Made by a program: the position numbers and the translations under genes. Shown here one piece after another: positions 1 to 6,580 of a stretch of 12,178 bases of DNA. The DNA lies in the NCBI GenBank assembly GCA_003242675.1, contig QGVE01000081.1, positions 1 to 12,178 on the forward strand. The letters run 5' to 3'. The stretch is from Bacillota bacterium. Its GTDB lineage: Bacteria > Bacillota_E > Symbiobacteriia > Symbiobacteriales > Symbiobacteriaceae. The notes under the pieces are model-generated. The model did not search any database. It had not been told where the DNA came from and saw only the letters and a program-made list of their open reading frames with translations. The stretch's first letter is position 1. Every line of letters starts with the position of its first letter.

Positions 1-1
1 C

Positions 2-2914
2 GCCCGGGACGGGGAGGACGGCCCGCCCAACCGGTTCATGGTGGGCGACGTGAAGCAGTCCATCTATCGGTTCCGCCACGCCGACCCCGGGCTGTTCATG
101 GCCAAGTACGCGGCCTACCGGCCCTGGTCCGGTGCGCCCGAGCCCGGCGCGGCCGGCGCCCGCATCGTGTTGGGAGCCAACTTCCGCAGCCGGGAGGGCG
201 TGGTGAACGCGGTCAACTTCCTCTTCCGGCAGATCATGACGGCGAGGGCCGGCGAGCTGGAGTACGACCGGGACGCCGAGCTCGTCTACCGGGCGGGTTA
301 CCCGCCCCTGCCCGGCGGGGACGGGGGTGAGCCCGCGCCCGAGCCGCCGGTCGAGCTGCACCTGCTGGACGGCGAGGAGCCCGCTCCGGACGGGGCCGGC
401 GACCCGTCCGGAGCGGGCGGGGAGGCCGACCCGGGAGGGTTCGAGGCCGCTGCGGGAGCGGGGGACGGCACGGCTGGGGACGGGGAGGACGAGGCCGCCG
501 ATCCCCTCCTGGAGGAGCTGGCGGAGCTCACGGCGATCGAGCGGGAGGCGCGGCTCATCGCCGCCCGCATCCGGGAGATGGTGGACGGCACCGCCGGGCA
601 GCCGCCGGTCCAGGTGTGGGACCGGAAGCTGCAGGCCTACCGGCCCCTGCGCTACCGGGACATCGCGATCCTGCTCCGGGCCGCGACGGGGCGGATCAAC
701 GTGCTGATGGAGGTGCTCACCCAGGCCGGGATCCCGGCCTACGGCCAGATGGCCACGGGCTACTTCCAGGCGACGGAGGTGCGGGTCTTCCTCTCCCTGC
801 TGCAGGTGCTGGACAACCCGCGGCAGGACATCCCCCTGGCCGCCGTCCTGCACTCGCCCATCGTCGGCCTCTCCGCCGCCGACCTCGCCCGCATCCGGCT
901 GGCTGCGCCCCGGGGCTCCTTCTACGACGCCCTGGTGGCCGCCGCGGCGCCGCAGGAAGCGATGGCGGTGCGCGACGCCGCGGCTGCGGCGGAGACGGCG
1001 CTGGTGGAGGCCACCCCCGATGCGGCGGCTGGGGGTACGCCAGATGGGGCGGCTGCGGCTACGCCACATGGGGCGGCTGCGGCGACGCCGGACGGGGTGG
1101 CTGGGGCTACGCCCGATGGGGCGGCTGCGGCGACGCCGGACGGGGTGGCTGGGGCTGCGCCGGATGGTGCGGCGGGGGCTAAGCCCGATGGGGCAGCCAA
1201 GGCCGCACAAGATGCGGGGGCGGAGGGCGCCGCACCGGACCTGCAGAAGGTGCTGTCCCGGTTCCTGGAGTCCCTCGACCGCTGGCGCACCCTGGCCCGC
1301 CGCCGGCCCCTGAGCCAGGTGGTCTGGCAGATCCTGCAGGAGACCGGGTACCTCCACTACGTGGGCGGGATGCCCGGCGGCGCCCAGCGGCAGGCCAACC
1401 TGCTCGCCCTTTACGAGCGGGCCCGGGAGTTCGACCAGTTCGCCCGCCAGGGGCTGTTCCGGTTCCTGCGCTTCATCGAGCGGCTGCAGGCGGAGCAGTC
1501 CGACATGGGCACCGCCCCGGCCCTGGGCGAGGGCGAGGACGTGGTGCGGATCATGTCGATCCACAAGAGCAAGGGGCTGGAGTTCCCGGTGGTCTTCGTC
1601 GCCGGCCTGGGCAGCCGGTTTTCCGAGCAGGACCTGAGCGGCGACCTGCTCCTGCACCGGGACCTGGGCTTCGGCCCGCAGCTGGTGGACCCCGAGCTTC
1701 GGCTGAAGTACCCGACCCTGGCGTATCACGCGGTCCGGGAGGCCACCCGCCTCGCCAACCTGGCGGAGGAGCTGCGGGTGCTCTACGTGGCCCTCACCCG
1801 GGCCCGGGAGCGGCTGATCCTGGTGGGCAGCGTGAGCAGCCTCCGCAAGGCCTGCACCGGCTGGGCCCGTGCCCTGGCGGCGCCCGGCTGGGCGCTGCCC
1901 GAGTCGCTCCTGCTCTCGGCGCGGTGCTACCTGGACTGGATCGGCCCGGCGGTGATGCGCCACGCCGACGGCGCGCCGCTCCGGAAGCTGGCGGAGGAGG
2001 CCGGGCTGGCCGGCGAGGGCGGCCTGAACCCCGCCGTCGCCGGCGACCCCTCCCGCTGGGCGGTGACCATCTGGACGCCGGTTTCGCTCGGCGAGCTGCT
2101 GCAGGCGGGGGAGCAGGCGGCGCCCCCGGCCCTGGACTGGGCGCGCGTCGGCGCCGCCGAGCCGCTGGATGTGCCCGCGGACGAGGCCCTGAGCGCCCGG
2201 CTGCGGGAGCGCTTCGGTTGGCGCTACCCCTTCGAGCCGGTGGTCCGCCGGTTCGGCAAGCTGTCGGTCACGGAGCTGACGGGCTACTTCGATCCCGACG
2301 ACGAGGCGCCGGCGGAGGCGCTCGTGGCACCGGAAGGGGCGGCGTCCAGCACCTTCGCGAGCCGGCCCCGCTTCCTGCTGGAGGACCGGCGGGCGCTCTC
2401 GCCCACCGAGCGGGGTACGGCGATGCACGTGGTCCTGCAGCACCTGGACCTGGGCCGGCCGCTGGACCCCGCGGGCGTGGGGATCCAGCTCGCCGAGATG
2501 GTGGAGCGGGAGCTGCTCACCCCGCAGCAGGCGGCGGCGGTGGACGTGGAGGCGATCGCCGACTTCTTCGCCTCGCCGCTGGGCGCGCGGATCGTGGAGG
2601 CGCGGGACCGGGTGCAGCGCGAGCTGGCCTTTACCCTGGCCGTGCCGGCGGCGGAGGTGTATGGCGACCTTCCGCCGGAGGTGGCCGCCGGCGACGTGGT
2701 CATCGTCCAGGGGATGATCGACCTCCTGCTCGCCGAGGAGGACGGGTACGTGCTGGTGGACTACAAGACGGACCGGCGCGACCCCGAACAGGCGGCGCAG
2801 CGCTACGTGACGCAGGTCCGCCTCTACCGGCGGGCCGTGGAGGAGATCCTCGGCCGGCCGGTGAAGGAGGCCTACCTGCACTTCCTGGCCAGCCGCAGAT
2901 CGATCGCCATGTGA
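2..2914 (+). CDS. addA: ATP-dependent helicase/nuclease subunit A (AddA), 5'-truncated by window edge
   Basis: AddA is the motor and 3'-strand nuclease subunit of the AddAB double-strand break resection complex, the Firmicutes counterpart of RecBCD. The reading frame is open from base 2, so the N-terminal ATPase motifs lie outside the window; 970 residues are visible. In window numbering, residues 13-27 carry the helicase motif [15 protein letters not shown]. Residues 515-528 carry [14 protein letters not shown] and 591-605 carry [15 protein letters not shown] (UvrD-type C-terminal helicase motifs). The C-terminal RecB-family nuclease has Asp907 (QGMID) and Asp920/Lys922 (LVDYKTD). The nuclease residues are intact, so the protein looks functional. 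Two insertions stand out: an acidic Gly/Ala/Asp-rich linker near residues 126-168 and a [12 protein letters not shown] octapeptide array at residues 338-401. An addB gene would be expected upstream, outside the window. The family call is secure; the true start is not visible. Confidence 0.96.
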   Translation, partial: ARDGEDGPPNRFMVGDVKQSIYRFRHADPGLFMAKYAAYRPWSGAPEPGAAGARIVLGANFRSREGVVNAVNFLFRQIMTARAGELEYDRDAELVYRAGYPPLPGGDGGEPAPEPPVELHLLDGEEPAPDGAGDPSGAGGEADPGGFEAAAGAGDGTAGDGEDEAADPLLEELAELTAIEREARLIAARIREMVDGTAGQPPVQVWDRKLQAYRPLRYRDIAILLRAATGRINVLMEVLTQAGIPAYGQMATGYFQATEVRVFLSLLQVLDNPRQDIPLAAVLHSPIVGLSAADLARIRLAAPRGSFYDALVAAAAPQEAMAVRDAAAAAETALVEATPDAAAGGTPDGAAAATPHGAAAATPDGVAGATPDGAAAATPDGVAGAAPDGAAGAKPDGAAKAAQDAGAEGAAPDLQKVLSRFLESLDRWRTLARRRPLSQVVWQILQETGYLHYVGGMPGGAQRQANLLALYERAREFDQFARQGLFRFLRFIERLQAEQSDMGTAPALGEGEDVVRIMSIHKSKGLEFPVVFVAGLGSRFSEQDLSGDLLLHRDLGFGPQLVDPELRLKYPTLAYHAVREATRLANLAEELRVLYVALTRARERLILVGSVSSLRKACTGWARALAAPGWALPESLLLSARCYLDWIGPAVMRHADGAPLRKLAEEAGLAGEGGLNPAVAGDPSRWAVTIWTPVSLGELLQAGEQAAPPALDWARVGAAEPLDVPADEALSARLRERFGWRYPFEPVVRRFGKLSVTELTGYFDPDDEAPAEALVAPEGAASSTFASRPRFLLEDRRALSPTERGTAMHVVLQHLDLGRPLDPAGVGIQLAEMVERELLTPQQAAAVDVEAIADFFASPLGARIVEARDRVQRELAFTLAVPAAEVYGDLPPEVAAGDVVIVQGMIDLLLAEEDGYVLVDYKTDRRDPEQAAQRYVTQVRLYRRAVEEILGRPVKEAYLHFLASRRSIAM
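1013..1204 (+). repeat. 24-bp in-frame minisatellite in addA (8 copies)
   Basis: Eight tandem 24-bp units begin at 1013, 1037, 1061, 1085, 1109, 1133, 1157 and 1181. They encode octapeptides [56 protein letters not shown] and KPDGAAKA. Units 4 and 6 are identical in DNA, and the pair 3-4 differs from 5-6 at only two bases, which points to recent 48-bp duplication. The following block, 1205-1228 (AQDAGAEG), may be a decayed ninth copy. The array sits just before the conserved AddA segment that starts [16 protein letters not shown], probably in a surface linker. Confidence 0.93.
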
Positions 2915-2925
2915 GCACCATCTAC

Positions 2926-2961
2926 GCCGGGCGAGCGGCACAGCCGTCCGCCCGGCCGTTT
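2926..2961 (+). terminator. Probable intrinsic terminator after addA
   Basis: Twelve bases after the addA stop there is a strong stem-loop. GCCGGGCG (2926-2933) pairs with CGCCCGGC (2949-2956), and after one A-C mismatch five more pairs (one G-U) close on an ACA loop. Only three T residues follow (2959-2961), so the U-tract is weak. It could instead be an mRNA 3'-end stabiliser. Confidence 0.55.
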
Positions 2962-2976
2962 GATTCAGCCCCATCG

Positions 2977-3001
2977 GCGCGGCGAACGGTGGGCGCCGCG
3001 C
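2977..3001. repeat. Perfect 8-bp inverted repeat downstream of addA
   Basis: GCGCGGCG (2977-2984) and CGCCGCGC (2994-3001) form a perfect 8-bp stem with a 9-nt loop. No T-run follows. It lies between the addA terminator and the MFS gene remnant. Its function is unknown; it may simply be a second hairpin of the terminator region. Confidence 0.5.
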
Positions 3002-3012
3002 ATCGGGCTAGC

Positions 3013-3252
3013 CCTAGGGGAGGCGCACTCGGCTCCTTCTACGGCCTTTCAAGCCTGGCCTGGGCCGTGGGGGGCGCGCTGGGCAACACCCTGGGCGGAT
3101 GGATCTCCCAGCAGGAAACCCTGGGGGTTCTTCCCTGATTTTCCTTCATGGTCATCGGTTTCGTGGTCGCACTGGCGACCAGGCCGAAGGCTTTCGGCAG
3201 GGACACGGCCCTGGCAGCCGGGGCTGGCCTGTCCGCCGCTGGGAAAGACTAG
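3013..3252 (+). pseudogene. Remnant of the 3' end of an MFS transporter gene
   Basis: In one frame the DNA encodes a segment beginning PRGGALGSFYGLSSLAWAVG and continuing to LGNTLGGWIS, the typical eleventh-helix pattern of major facilitator superfamily transporters (Arg-Gly, then small residues, then Gly-Gly-Trp). The frame then meets TGA at 3136-3138. It continues in the same frame with FMVIGFVVALATRP, a plausible last helix and basic tail, and ends at TAG 3250-3252. The rest of the transporter is missing upstream, there is no start codon with a ribosome-binding site, and an in-frame stop interrupts the remnant. It is therefore best read as a decayed gene end. The family call rests on about 75 residues and is moderate. 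Confidence 0.55.
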
Positions 3253-3258
3253 GCGGCA

Positions 3259-3315
3259 GGCGCCCGGGGCCGGTGCGGAGGCGGAGCTATGCCGGGACAG
3301 ACCGGACCGGGCGCC
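3259..3315 (+). other. Long stem-loop in the leader of the AspT-type transporter
   Basis: GGCGCCCGG (3259-3267) pairs perfectly with CCGGGCGCC (3307-3315). After a small internal loop (GG opposite A), CCGGT (3270-3274) pairs with ACCGG (3301-3305). That gives 14 base pairs around a 26-nt loop. A smaller hairpin follows, TGCCG (3319-3323) with CGGCA (3332-3336) around an 8-nt loop. No T-run follows, so this is not a classical terminator. It may be part of a structured mRNA leader. I do not recognise a known riboswitch consensus in it. Confidence 0.55.
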
Positions 3316-3344
3316 GTGTGCCGAAACAGTACGGCAGGTCTGAG

Positions 3345-3410
3345 ACAGGAGGATCCATGCGGGCGTTTAACTCTCAGAGAGGGACTCAGTCCCAAGTACT
3401 CCTGTGGAGG
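3345..3410 (+). promoter_or_regulatory. Candidate alternative-pairing translational switch ahead of the transporter
   Basis: ACAGGAG (3345-3351) is the exact complement of CTCCTGT (3399-3405). The stem encloses two small hairpins, CTCTC-A-GAGAG (3371-3381) and GGGACT-C-AGTCCC (3381-3393). The right arm can instead fold back, CTCC (3399-3402) with GGAG (3406-3409), covering the transporter's Shine-Dalgarno GGAGG (3406-3410). The left arm overlaps another ribosome-binding site, AGGAGG (3347-3352), placed before a short ORF. The two pairings are mutually exclusive, as in attenuators and translational switches. The pairing potential is seen in the sequence; the regulatory role is inferred. Confidence 0.45.
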
Positions 3411-3428
3411 CTGCCCGGAACATGCTAG
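3357..3428 (+). CDS. Possible 23-residue leader peptide overlapping the transporter start
   Basis: A consensus AGGAGG (3347-3352) lies four bases before ATG 3357. This opens a 23-codon reading frame, beginning MRAFNSQ and ending RLPGTC, that stops at TAG 3426-3428. The stop overlaps the transporter's ATG (3422-3424), an arrangement typical of translational coupling. The ribosome-binding site is better than the transporter's own. The peptide shows no run of a single amino acid that would suggest classic amino-acid attenuation, and it has no recognisable domain. It could be a chance ORF; the SD, the overlap and the surrounding hairpins are the only support. Confidence 0.35.
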   Translation: MRAFNSQRGTQSQVLLWRLPGTC

Positions 3429-5050
3429 ACATCCTGCGCGACAACGCACTCCTGCTCCTCTTCATCGTTGCGGGCATCGGATACCCCCTAGGGCGCGTCC
3501 GCATCGGCGGAGTCCACCTCGGCGTGGCCGCGGTGCTCTTCGTCGGCCTGTTTTTCGGTGCACTCGACCCCAGCCTGAAGCTGCCGGAGATCATCTACCA
3601 GTTCGGGCTGGCCCTGTTCGTCTACTGCGTGGGCCTGAGCAGCGGCCCCGGCTTCCTCCGTTCGCTCCGGGGAAAGGGCATCGCCTATAACGTGCTGTCC
3701 CTGGCCGTCATCCTGCTCGCGGCCCTGCTCCTGCTCATCCCCCACTACCTGCTCTCGCTCCGGCCAGCCGAGACGGCCGGCGTCTTCGCCGGGCTGCTGA
3801 CCTCGACCCCGGCCCTGGCGGCGGCGGTGGAGTACCTCAGCCGCACCGGGGCGGCGGGCCAGCTTTCCGACCCGGTGGTGGGCTACTCCATCGCCTATCC
3901 GGCCAGCGTGCTCGGGGTCATCCTGGCCATCTACCTGGCCGAGCGCTGGTTCCGCATCGACTACAAGGCGGAGGCCCGCACGCTGAAGGACTTGCCCGGG
4001 GTTTCGCCCGAGATCACGTGCTGGACCCTCCGGGTGGCGCGGCCCCAGGTCTACGGCCGCACGGTGCGGGACCTCGTGGCCGAGCACCGGCTGCAGGTGG
4101 TCTTCGGCCGGATCCGCCGCGGGGACCACGCCGACGTGGTGAGTTGGGAGACCCACCTGGAGGAGGGCGACCTGGTGACGGCCGTCGGCCCGGAGGAGGA
4201 GCTGGAGCGGGCGGCCCGGATCCTCGGGTGCGTGAGCGACGTGGAAGCCGACCTGGACCGGTCCGACGTGGACATGCGGGAGGTCTTCGTCTCCAACCCC
4301 GAGGTCGCGGGGCGCACCCTCCGGGAGCTGAACCTGCCGCAGCGCTTCGGGGCGGTGGTGTCCCGGGTCTGGCGCGGCGACCTGCAGCTCATGCCCTACG
4401 CCGACATGCCGCTGGAGCTGGGCGACCGGGTGCGGGTGCTGACCCGCCGCGAGCGGCAGCAGGAGGTGGCCGCGTTCCTGGGCGACTCCTACCGGGCGAT
4501 CTCCGAGATCGACATCGCCGTCTTGGGGCTGGGCATGGCCCTGGGGATCGGCCTCGGGCTCGTGCCGATCCCGCTGCCCGGCGGGATCCGCGTGCGGCTG
4601 GGGCTCGCCGGCGGCCCGCTGATCGTCGCCCTCTTCCTCGGCGCGCGGCAGCGGACCGGGCCCCTGGTGTGGACGCTGCCCTATTCCGCGAACCTGCTGC
4701 TCCGGCAGATCGGGCTGACGATCTTCCTCGCCGCCGTGGGCACCCGGTCCGGCTACGAGTTCGCCTCCATGCTCACCCAGGCGCGCGGGTGGGCGATGCT
4801 CGGGTGGAGCGCGGCCGCGGCCCTGCTCGTGGCCTGGGTGATGCTCTACGTCGGCTACCGGTGGCTGCGCATTCCCATGGGGATGCTGACAGGGATGGTC
4901 GCCGGCATGCAGACGCAGTCGGCGACGTTGGGCTTCGCCCTGGACCAGGCGGGGAGCGACCTGCCCTCCGTGGGGTACGCGACGGTCTACCCGGTGGCGA
5001 TGGTCGTCAAGATCGTCCTGGCCCCGGTGCTGATCGCCTTGTTGAGCTAG
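3422..5050 (+). CDS. AspT/YidE-type transporter (AAE family) with TrkA-C domains
   Basis: This is a 542-residue membrane protein, matching the roughly 540-residue aspartate:alanine exchanger family. The family includes antiporters such as Tetragenococcus AspT and less characterised YidE/YbjL proteins, so the substrate here is not known. Two homologous membrane halves flank a soluble centre. N-terminal helices fall at about 9-25, 33-48, 57-75, 88-112 and 150-172, and C-terminal helices at about 364-382, 395-407, 425-440, 457-478, 487-507 and 520-541. The paired family motifs AGLLTSTPALAAA (about 123-135) and AGMQTQSATLGFA (about 494-506) are present. Two TrkA-C (RCK_C) domains at about 200-270 and 283-355 may sense a ligand. 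ATG 3422 is preferred because GGAGG (3406-3410) lies 11 bases upstream. An in-frame GTG at 3404 would add six residues but has no ribosome-binding site. A structured leader precedes the gene. Confidence 0.9.
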   Translation: MLDILRDNALLLLFIVAGIGYPLGRVRIGGVHLGVAAVLFVGLFFGALDPSLKLPEIIYQFGLALFVYCVGLSSGPGFLRSLRGKGIAYNVLSLAVILLAALLLLIPHYLLSLRPAETAGVFAGLLTSTPALAAAVEYLSRTGAAGQLSDPVVGYSIAYPASVLGVILAIYLAERWFRIDYKAEARTLKDLPGVSPEITCWTLRVARPQVYGRTVRDLVAEHRLQVVFGRIRRGDHADVVSWETHLEEGDLVTAVGPEEELERAARILGCVSDVEADLDRSDVDMREVFVSNPEVAGRTLRELNLPQRFGAVVSRVWRGDLQLMPYADMPLELGDRVRVLTRRERQQEVAAFLGDSYRAISEIDIAVLGLGMALGIGLGLVPIPLPGGIRVRLGLAGGPLIVALFLGARQRTGPLVWTLPYSANLLLRQIGLTIFLAAVGTRSGYEFASMLTQARGWAMLGWSAAAALLVAWVMLYVGYRWLRIPMGMLTGMVAGMQTQSATLGFALDQAGSDLPSVGYATVYPVAMVVKIVLAPVLIALLS

Positions 5051-5115
5051 CGCGCGGCCGGGACCGCACCCGGCTGGCTCCCCGGCCGAATCCCGGGCGG
5101 TCGCGGCCTGCGCGC
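5050..5115 (+). terminator. Large imperfect inverted repeat after the transporter gene (possible terminator)
   Basis: Starting on the last base of the transporter stop codon, GCGCGC (5050-5055), GGCCG (5056-5060) and GACCGC (5062-5067) pair with GCGGTC (5097-5102), CGGCC (5104-5108) and GCGCGC (5110-5115). That makes 17 pairs with one bulged T (5109) and one G-G mismatch. The 29-nt apex can itself fold. There is no T-run, so Rho-independent termination is doubtful. It may protect the 3' end of the mRNA or separate the transporter from the next transcription unit. Confidence 0.45.
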
Positions 5116-5122
5116 CGGATGT

Positions 5123-5177
5123 CCTCCTGCTTGACAGGAATGAATCGCTCAACGACGAATTTTCTGTCGGCAGGAGG
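5123..5177 (+). promoter_or_regulatory. Stem masking a Shine-Dalgarno sequence, with a TTGACA box
   Basis: CCTCCTGC (5123-5130) is complementary to GCAGGAGG (5170-5177), which contains the AGGAGG ribosome-binding site of the next gene. After a small internal loop (TT opposite G), GACAG (5133-5137) pairs with CTGTC (5164-5168). The 13-bp stem closes an AT-rich 26-nt loop. A perfect TTGACA sits at 5131-5136. A -10 at the right distance is weak: ACGAAT at 5155-5160, 18 bp away, matches three of six bases. A transcript starting from that promoter would lack the left arm. Transcripts reading through from the transporter would carry the closed stem. Confidence 0.5.
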
Positions 5178-5185
5178 GATGACGG

Positions 5186-5452
5186 ATGCGCGGGGGACTG
5201 CGCGGGTTCGTGATCACGCTGGGGATCTGGGTCCTGCTGGCCTTGCTGCACGTGAGCCTGGAGCTGATCGGGGGGCGCAGCCCCCTGGCCGTTTTCGCCC
5301 GGGAGCCGCGGGTGCGGTACATCGCGGTCACGGTGGCCGTCGTCCTGGCGCTGGGCACGGCCATCGGCGCCGCGTCCGAGCGGGTGCGCCGGGCGGCCGC
5401 ACAGGCGGCGGGCCAGCGAGGTGGGAGGGAGGAATCCGGATGGCAAAGGTGA
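5186..5452 (+). CDS. Small two-helix membrane protein of unknown function
   Basis: This gene encodes 88 residues that I do not recognise. Two hydrophobic stretches, about residues 7-27 (FVITLGIWVLLALLHVSLELI) and 45-62 (YIAVTVAVVLALGTAIGA), are likely membrane helices. A short basic loop joins them, and the C-terminus is charged and basic (about 65-88). The start is well supported: AGGAGG (5172-5177) is eight bases before ATG 5186. Another ATG at 5179 is too close to that site and lies in a different frame. The gene overlaps the following dehydrogenase by 13 nt, which suggests co-transcription and translational coupling. Its ribosome-binding site can be masked by an upstream stem. It could be a membrane anchor or a small regulator, but no function can be assigned from sequence. 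Confidence 0.75.
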   Translation: MRGGLRGFVITLGIWVLLALLHVSLELIGGRSPLAVFAREPRVRYIAVTVAVVLALGTAIGAASERVRRAAAQAAGQRGGREESGWQR

Positions 5453-6375
5453 TCCTGATCTACGCGGAGAAGGGCGCCGACCGGTACACGGAGCTGCTGG
5501 AGCGGCTGATCCCGAATGCGGCCGACTACCGGCTGGTCCCCTGCAGCAGCCGGGAGGACGCCGCCAGAAACATCGGAGAGGCCGAGATCCTCTTCTGCTT
5601 CCAGTTTCCCACGGACCTGCTGAAGGGAGCGCACCGGCTGCGCTGGATCCAGGCGATGCGGGCCGGGGTGGACGACCTGGTCGCGGCGCCGCTGCCCCCG
5701 GGCGTGGTGCTCACCCGCATCGAGGGGCTGTTCGGCACCCCGATGAGCGAGTACGCGTTCGCCCACATGCTGGCCCACGTCCAGCAGCTTCGCCGGATCT
5801 ACGCCGCTCAGGCGGAGCGCCGCTGGGACCCGTTCCGGGCGGAGACCCTGGCGGGCAAGCGGCTGGGAGTGGCCGGCGTCGGGTCCATCGGCCTGGAGGT
5901 GGCGGCCAGGGGCAAGGCCTTCGGCATGGAGGTCTGGGGCCTGGCGCGCACGCCGGGCCCGCGGCCCCACGTCGATCGCGTGTTCACCCCGGGCGAGGTC
6001 CGGGAGTTCACCGCCGGGGTGGACTTCCTGGTGAGCACCCTGCCGGACACGCCGGAGACCCGGGGGCTCATCGACCCCGAGGCGATGAAGGAGGGCGCGC
6101 TCCTCATCAACATGGGCCGGGGCGCGACGATCGACGAGCAGGCGATCCTGCGCGCGGTGCGCAGCGGCCGCATCCGGGCGGTGCTGGATGTCTTCACCGT
6201 CGAGCCCCTGCCGCCGGACCACCCGTTCTGGACGGAGCCGGGCATCACGGTGACGCCGCACATGAGCGGCCTCAACCGGCCGGACGCGATTGCCGCCTAC
6301 TGCGCGGAGAACCTGGCCCGCTTCGAGCGGGGCGAGCCGCTGCGCGGCGTGGTGGACCTGGAGCGCGGGTACTAG
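5440..6375 (+). CDS. D-isomer-specific 2-hydroxyacid dehydrogenase family protein
   Basis: This 311-residue NAD(P)-dependent oxidoreductase reduces 2-oxoacids to D-2-hydroxyacids, or runs the reverse; the family includes glyoxylate/hydroxypyruvate reductases. The Rossmann motif GVGSIG lies at residues 146-151. The three catalytic residues are visible: Arg227 in NMGRGATID, Glu255 in VEPLPPDHPFW, and His274 in TPHMSG. The substrate-loop motif RAGVDDL is near residue 74. The start at ATG 5440 has GGGAGG at 5427-5432, seven bases upstream. The reading frame overlaps the end of the small membrane protein gene by 13 nt. The protein is of the short type (about 310 residues) without the ACT-type regulatory domain of serine-pathway PGDH enzymes. 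The substrate cannot be read from the sequence. Confidence 0.9.
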   Translation: MAKVILIYAEKGADRYTELLERLIPNAADYRLVPCSSREDAARNIGEAEILFCFQFPTDLLKGAHRLRWIQAMRAGVDDLVAAPLPPGVVLTRIEGLFGTPMSEYAFAHMLAHVQQLRRIYAAQAERRWDPFRAETLAGKRLGVAGVGSIGLEVAARGKAFGMEVWGLARTPGPRPHVDRVFTPGEVREFTAGVDFLVSTLPDTPETRGLIDPEAMKEGALLINMGRGATIDEQAILRAVRSGRIRAVLDVFTVEPLPPDHPFWTEPGITVTPHMSGLNRPDAIAAYCAENLARFERGEPLRGVVDLERGY

Positions 6376-6387
6376 TCGGCGCCGACT
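6374..6387. repeat. Perfect 14-bp palindrome at the dehydrogenase stop codon
   Basis: AGTCGGCGCCGACT reads the same on both strands and overlaps the TAG stop (6373-6375). It could be a small hairpin or a protein-binding site. In GC-rich DNA a chance origin is also possible. Confidence 0.5.
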
Positions 6388-6422
6388 GAGCAGAGCGGGC
6401 AGCGAGCGGTCACAAAGCAAAG

Positions 6423-6462
6423 CGGCGGCCTTGCGGAGCGTACGGGCTCCGCAAGGCCGCCG
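6423..6462. terminator. Bidirectional terminator hairpin between convergent genes
   Basis: CGGCGGCCTTGCGGAGC (6423-6439) and its exact complement (6446-6462) form a perfect 17-bp stem with a 6-nt loop. It lies between the convergent dehydrogenase (+) and gap (-) genes. On the - strand the stem is followed by CTTTGCTTTGTG, a T-rich tail fitting termination of gap. On the + strand the tail is poorer (GCGCGTCGATTG). It most likely serves both genes, more strongly gap. Confidence 0.8.
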
Positions 6463-6580
6463 GCGCGTCGATTGCGCCTTTCAGCGGCTGTCGGCGTGCT
6501 CGGGTTCCCCGGTCTTCTCCCACACCGCGGGCTTGCCGGCGGACGAGCACTCGCGTGCGCGGTTTTCCGCGGCCGCCCCG

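Noticed and set aside
1013..1204. Tandem repeat as a CRISPR array or regulatory repeat
   Set aside because: The units are contiguous without spacers, keep the reading frame of addA and encode an octapeptide, so this is a coding minisatellite.
1924..3138. 404-codon + frame overlapping the end of addA and running into the MFS remnant
   Set aside because: The part inside addA is out-of-frame and low in complexity. Only the tail after about 3013 shows real protein character, and it is listed as a pseudogene.
3488..5446. Very long open frame (652 codons) on the - strand opposite the transporter
   Set aside because: It is a by-product of GC-rich codon use. The product is an Arg/Gly/His/Pro-rich string without any family motif, while the + strand encodes a clear transporter.
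6463..6580. Possible small - strand ORF after the gap stop (tail reading ENRARECSSAGKPAVWEK)
   Set aside because: It has no start codon or ribosome-binding site of its own and begins as an out-of-frame reading of gap. This 118-base stretch otherwise shows only a small CGCGG-TTTT-CCGCG hairpin at 6558-6571.
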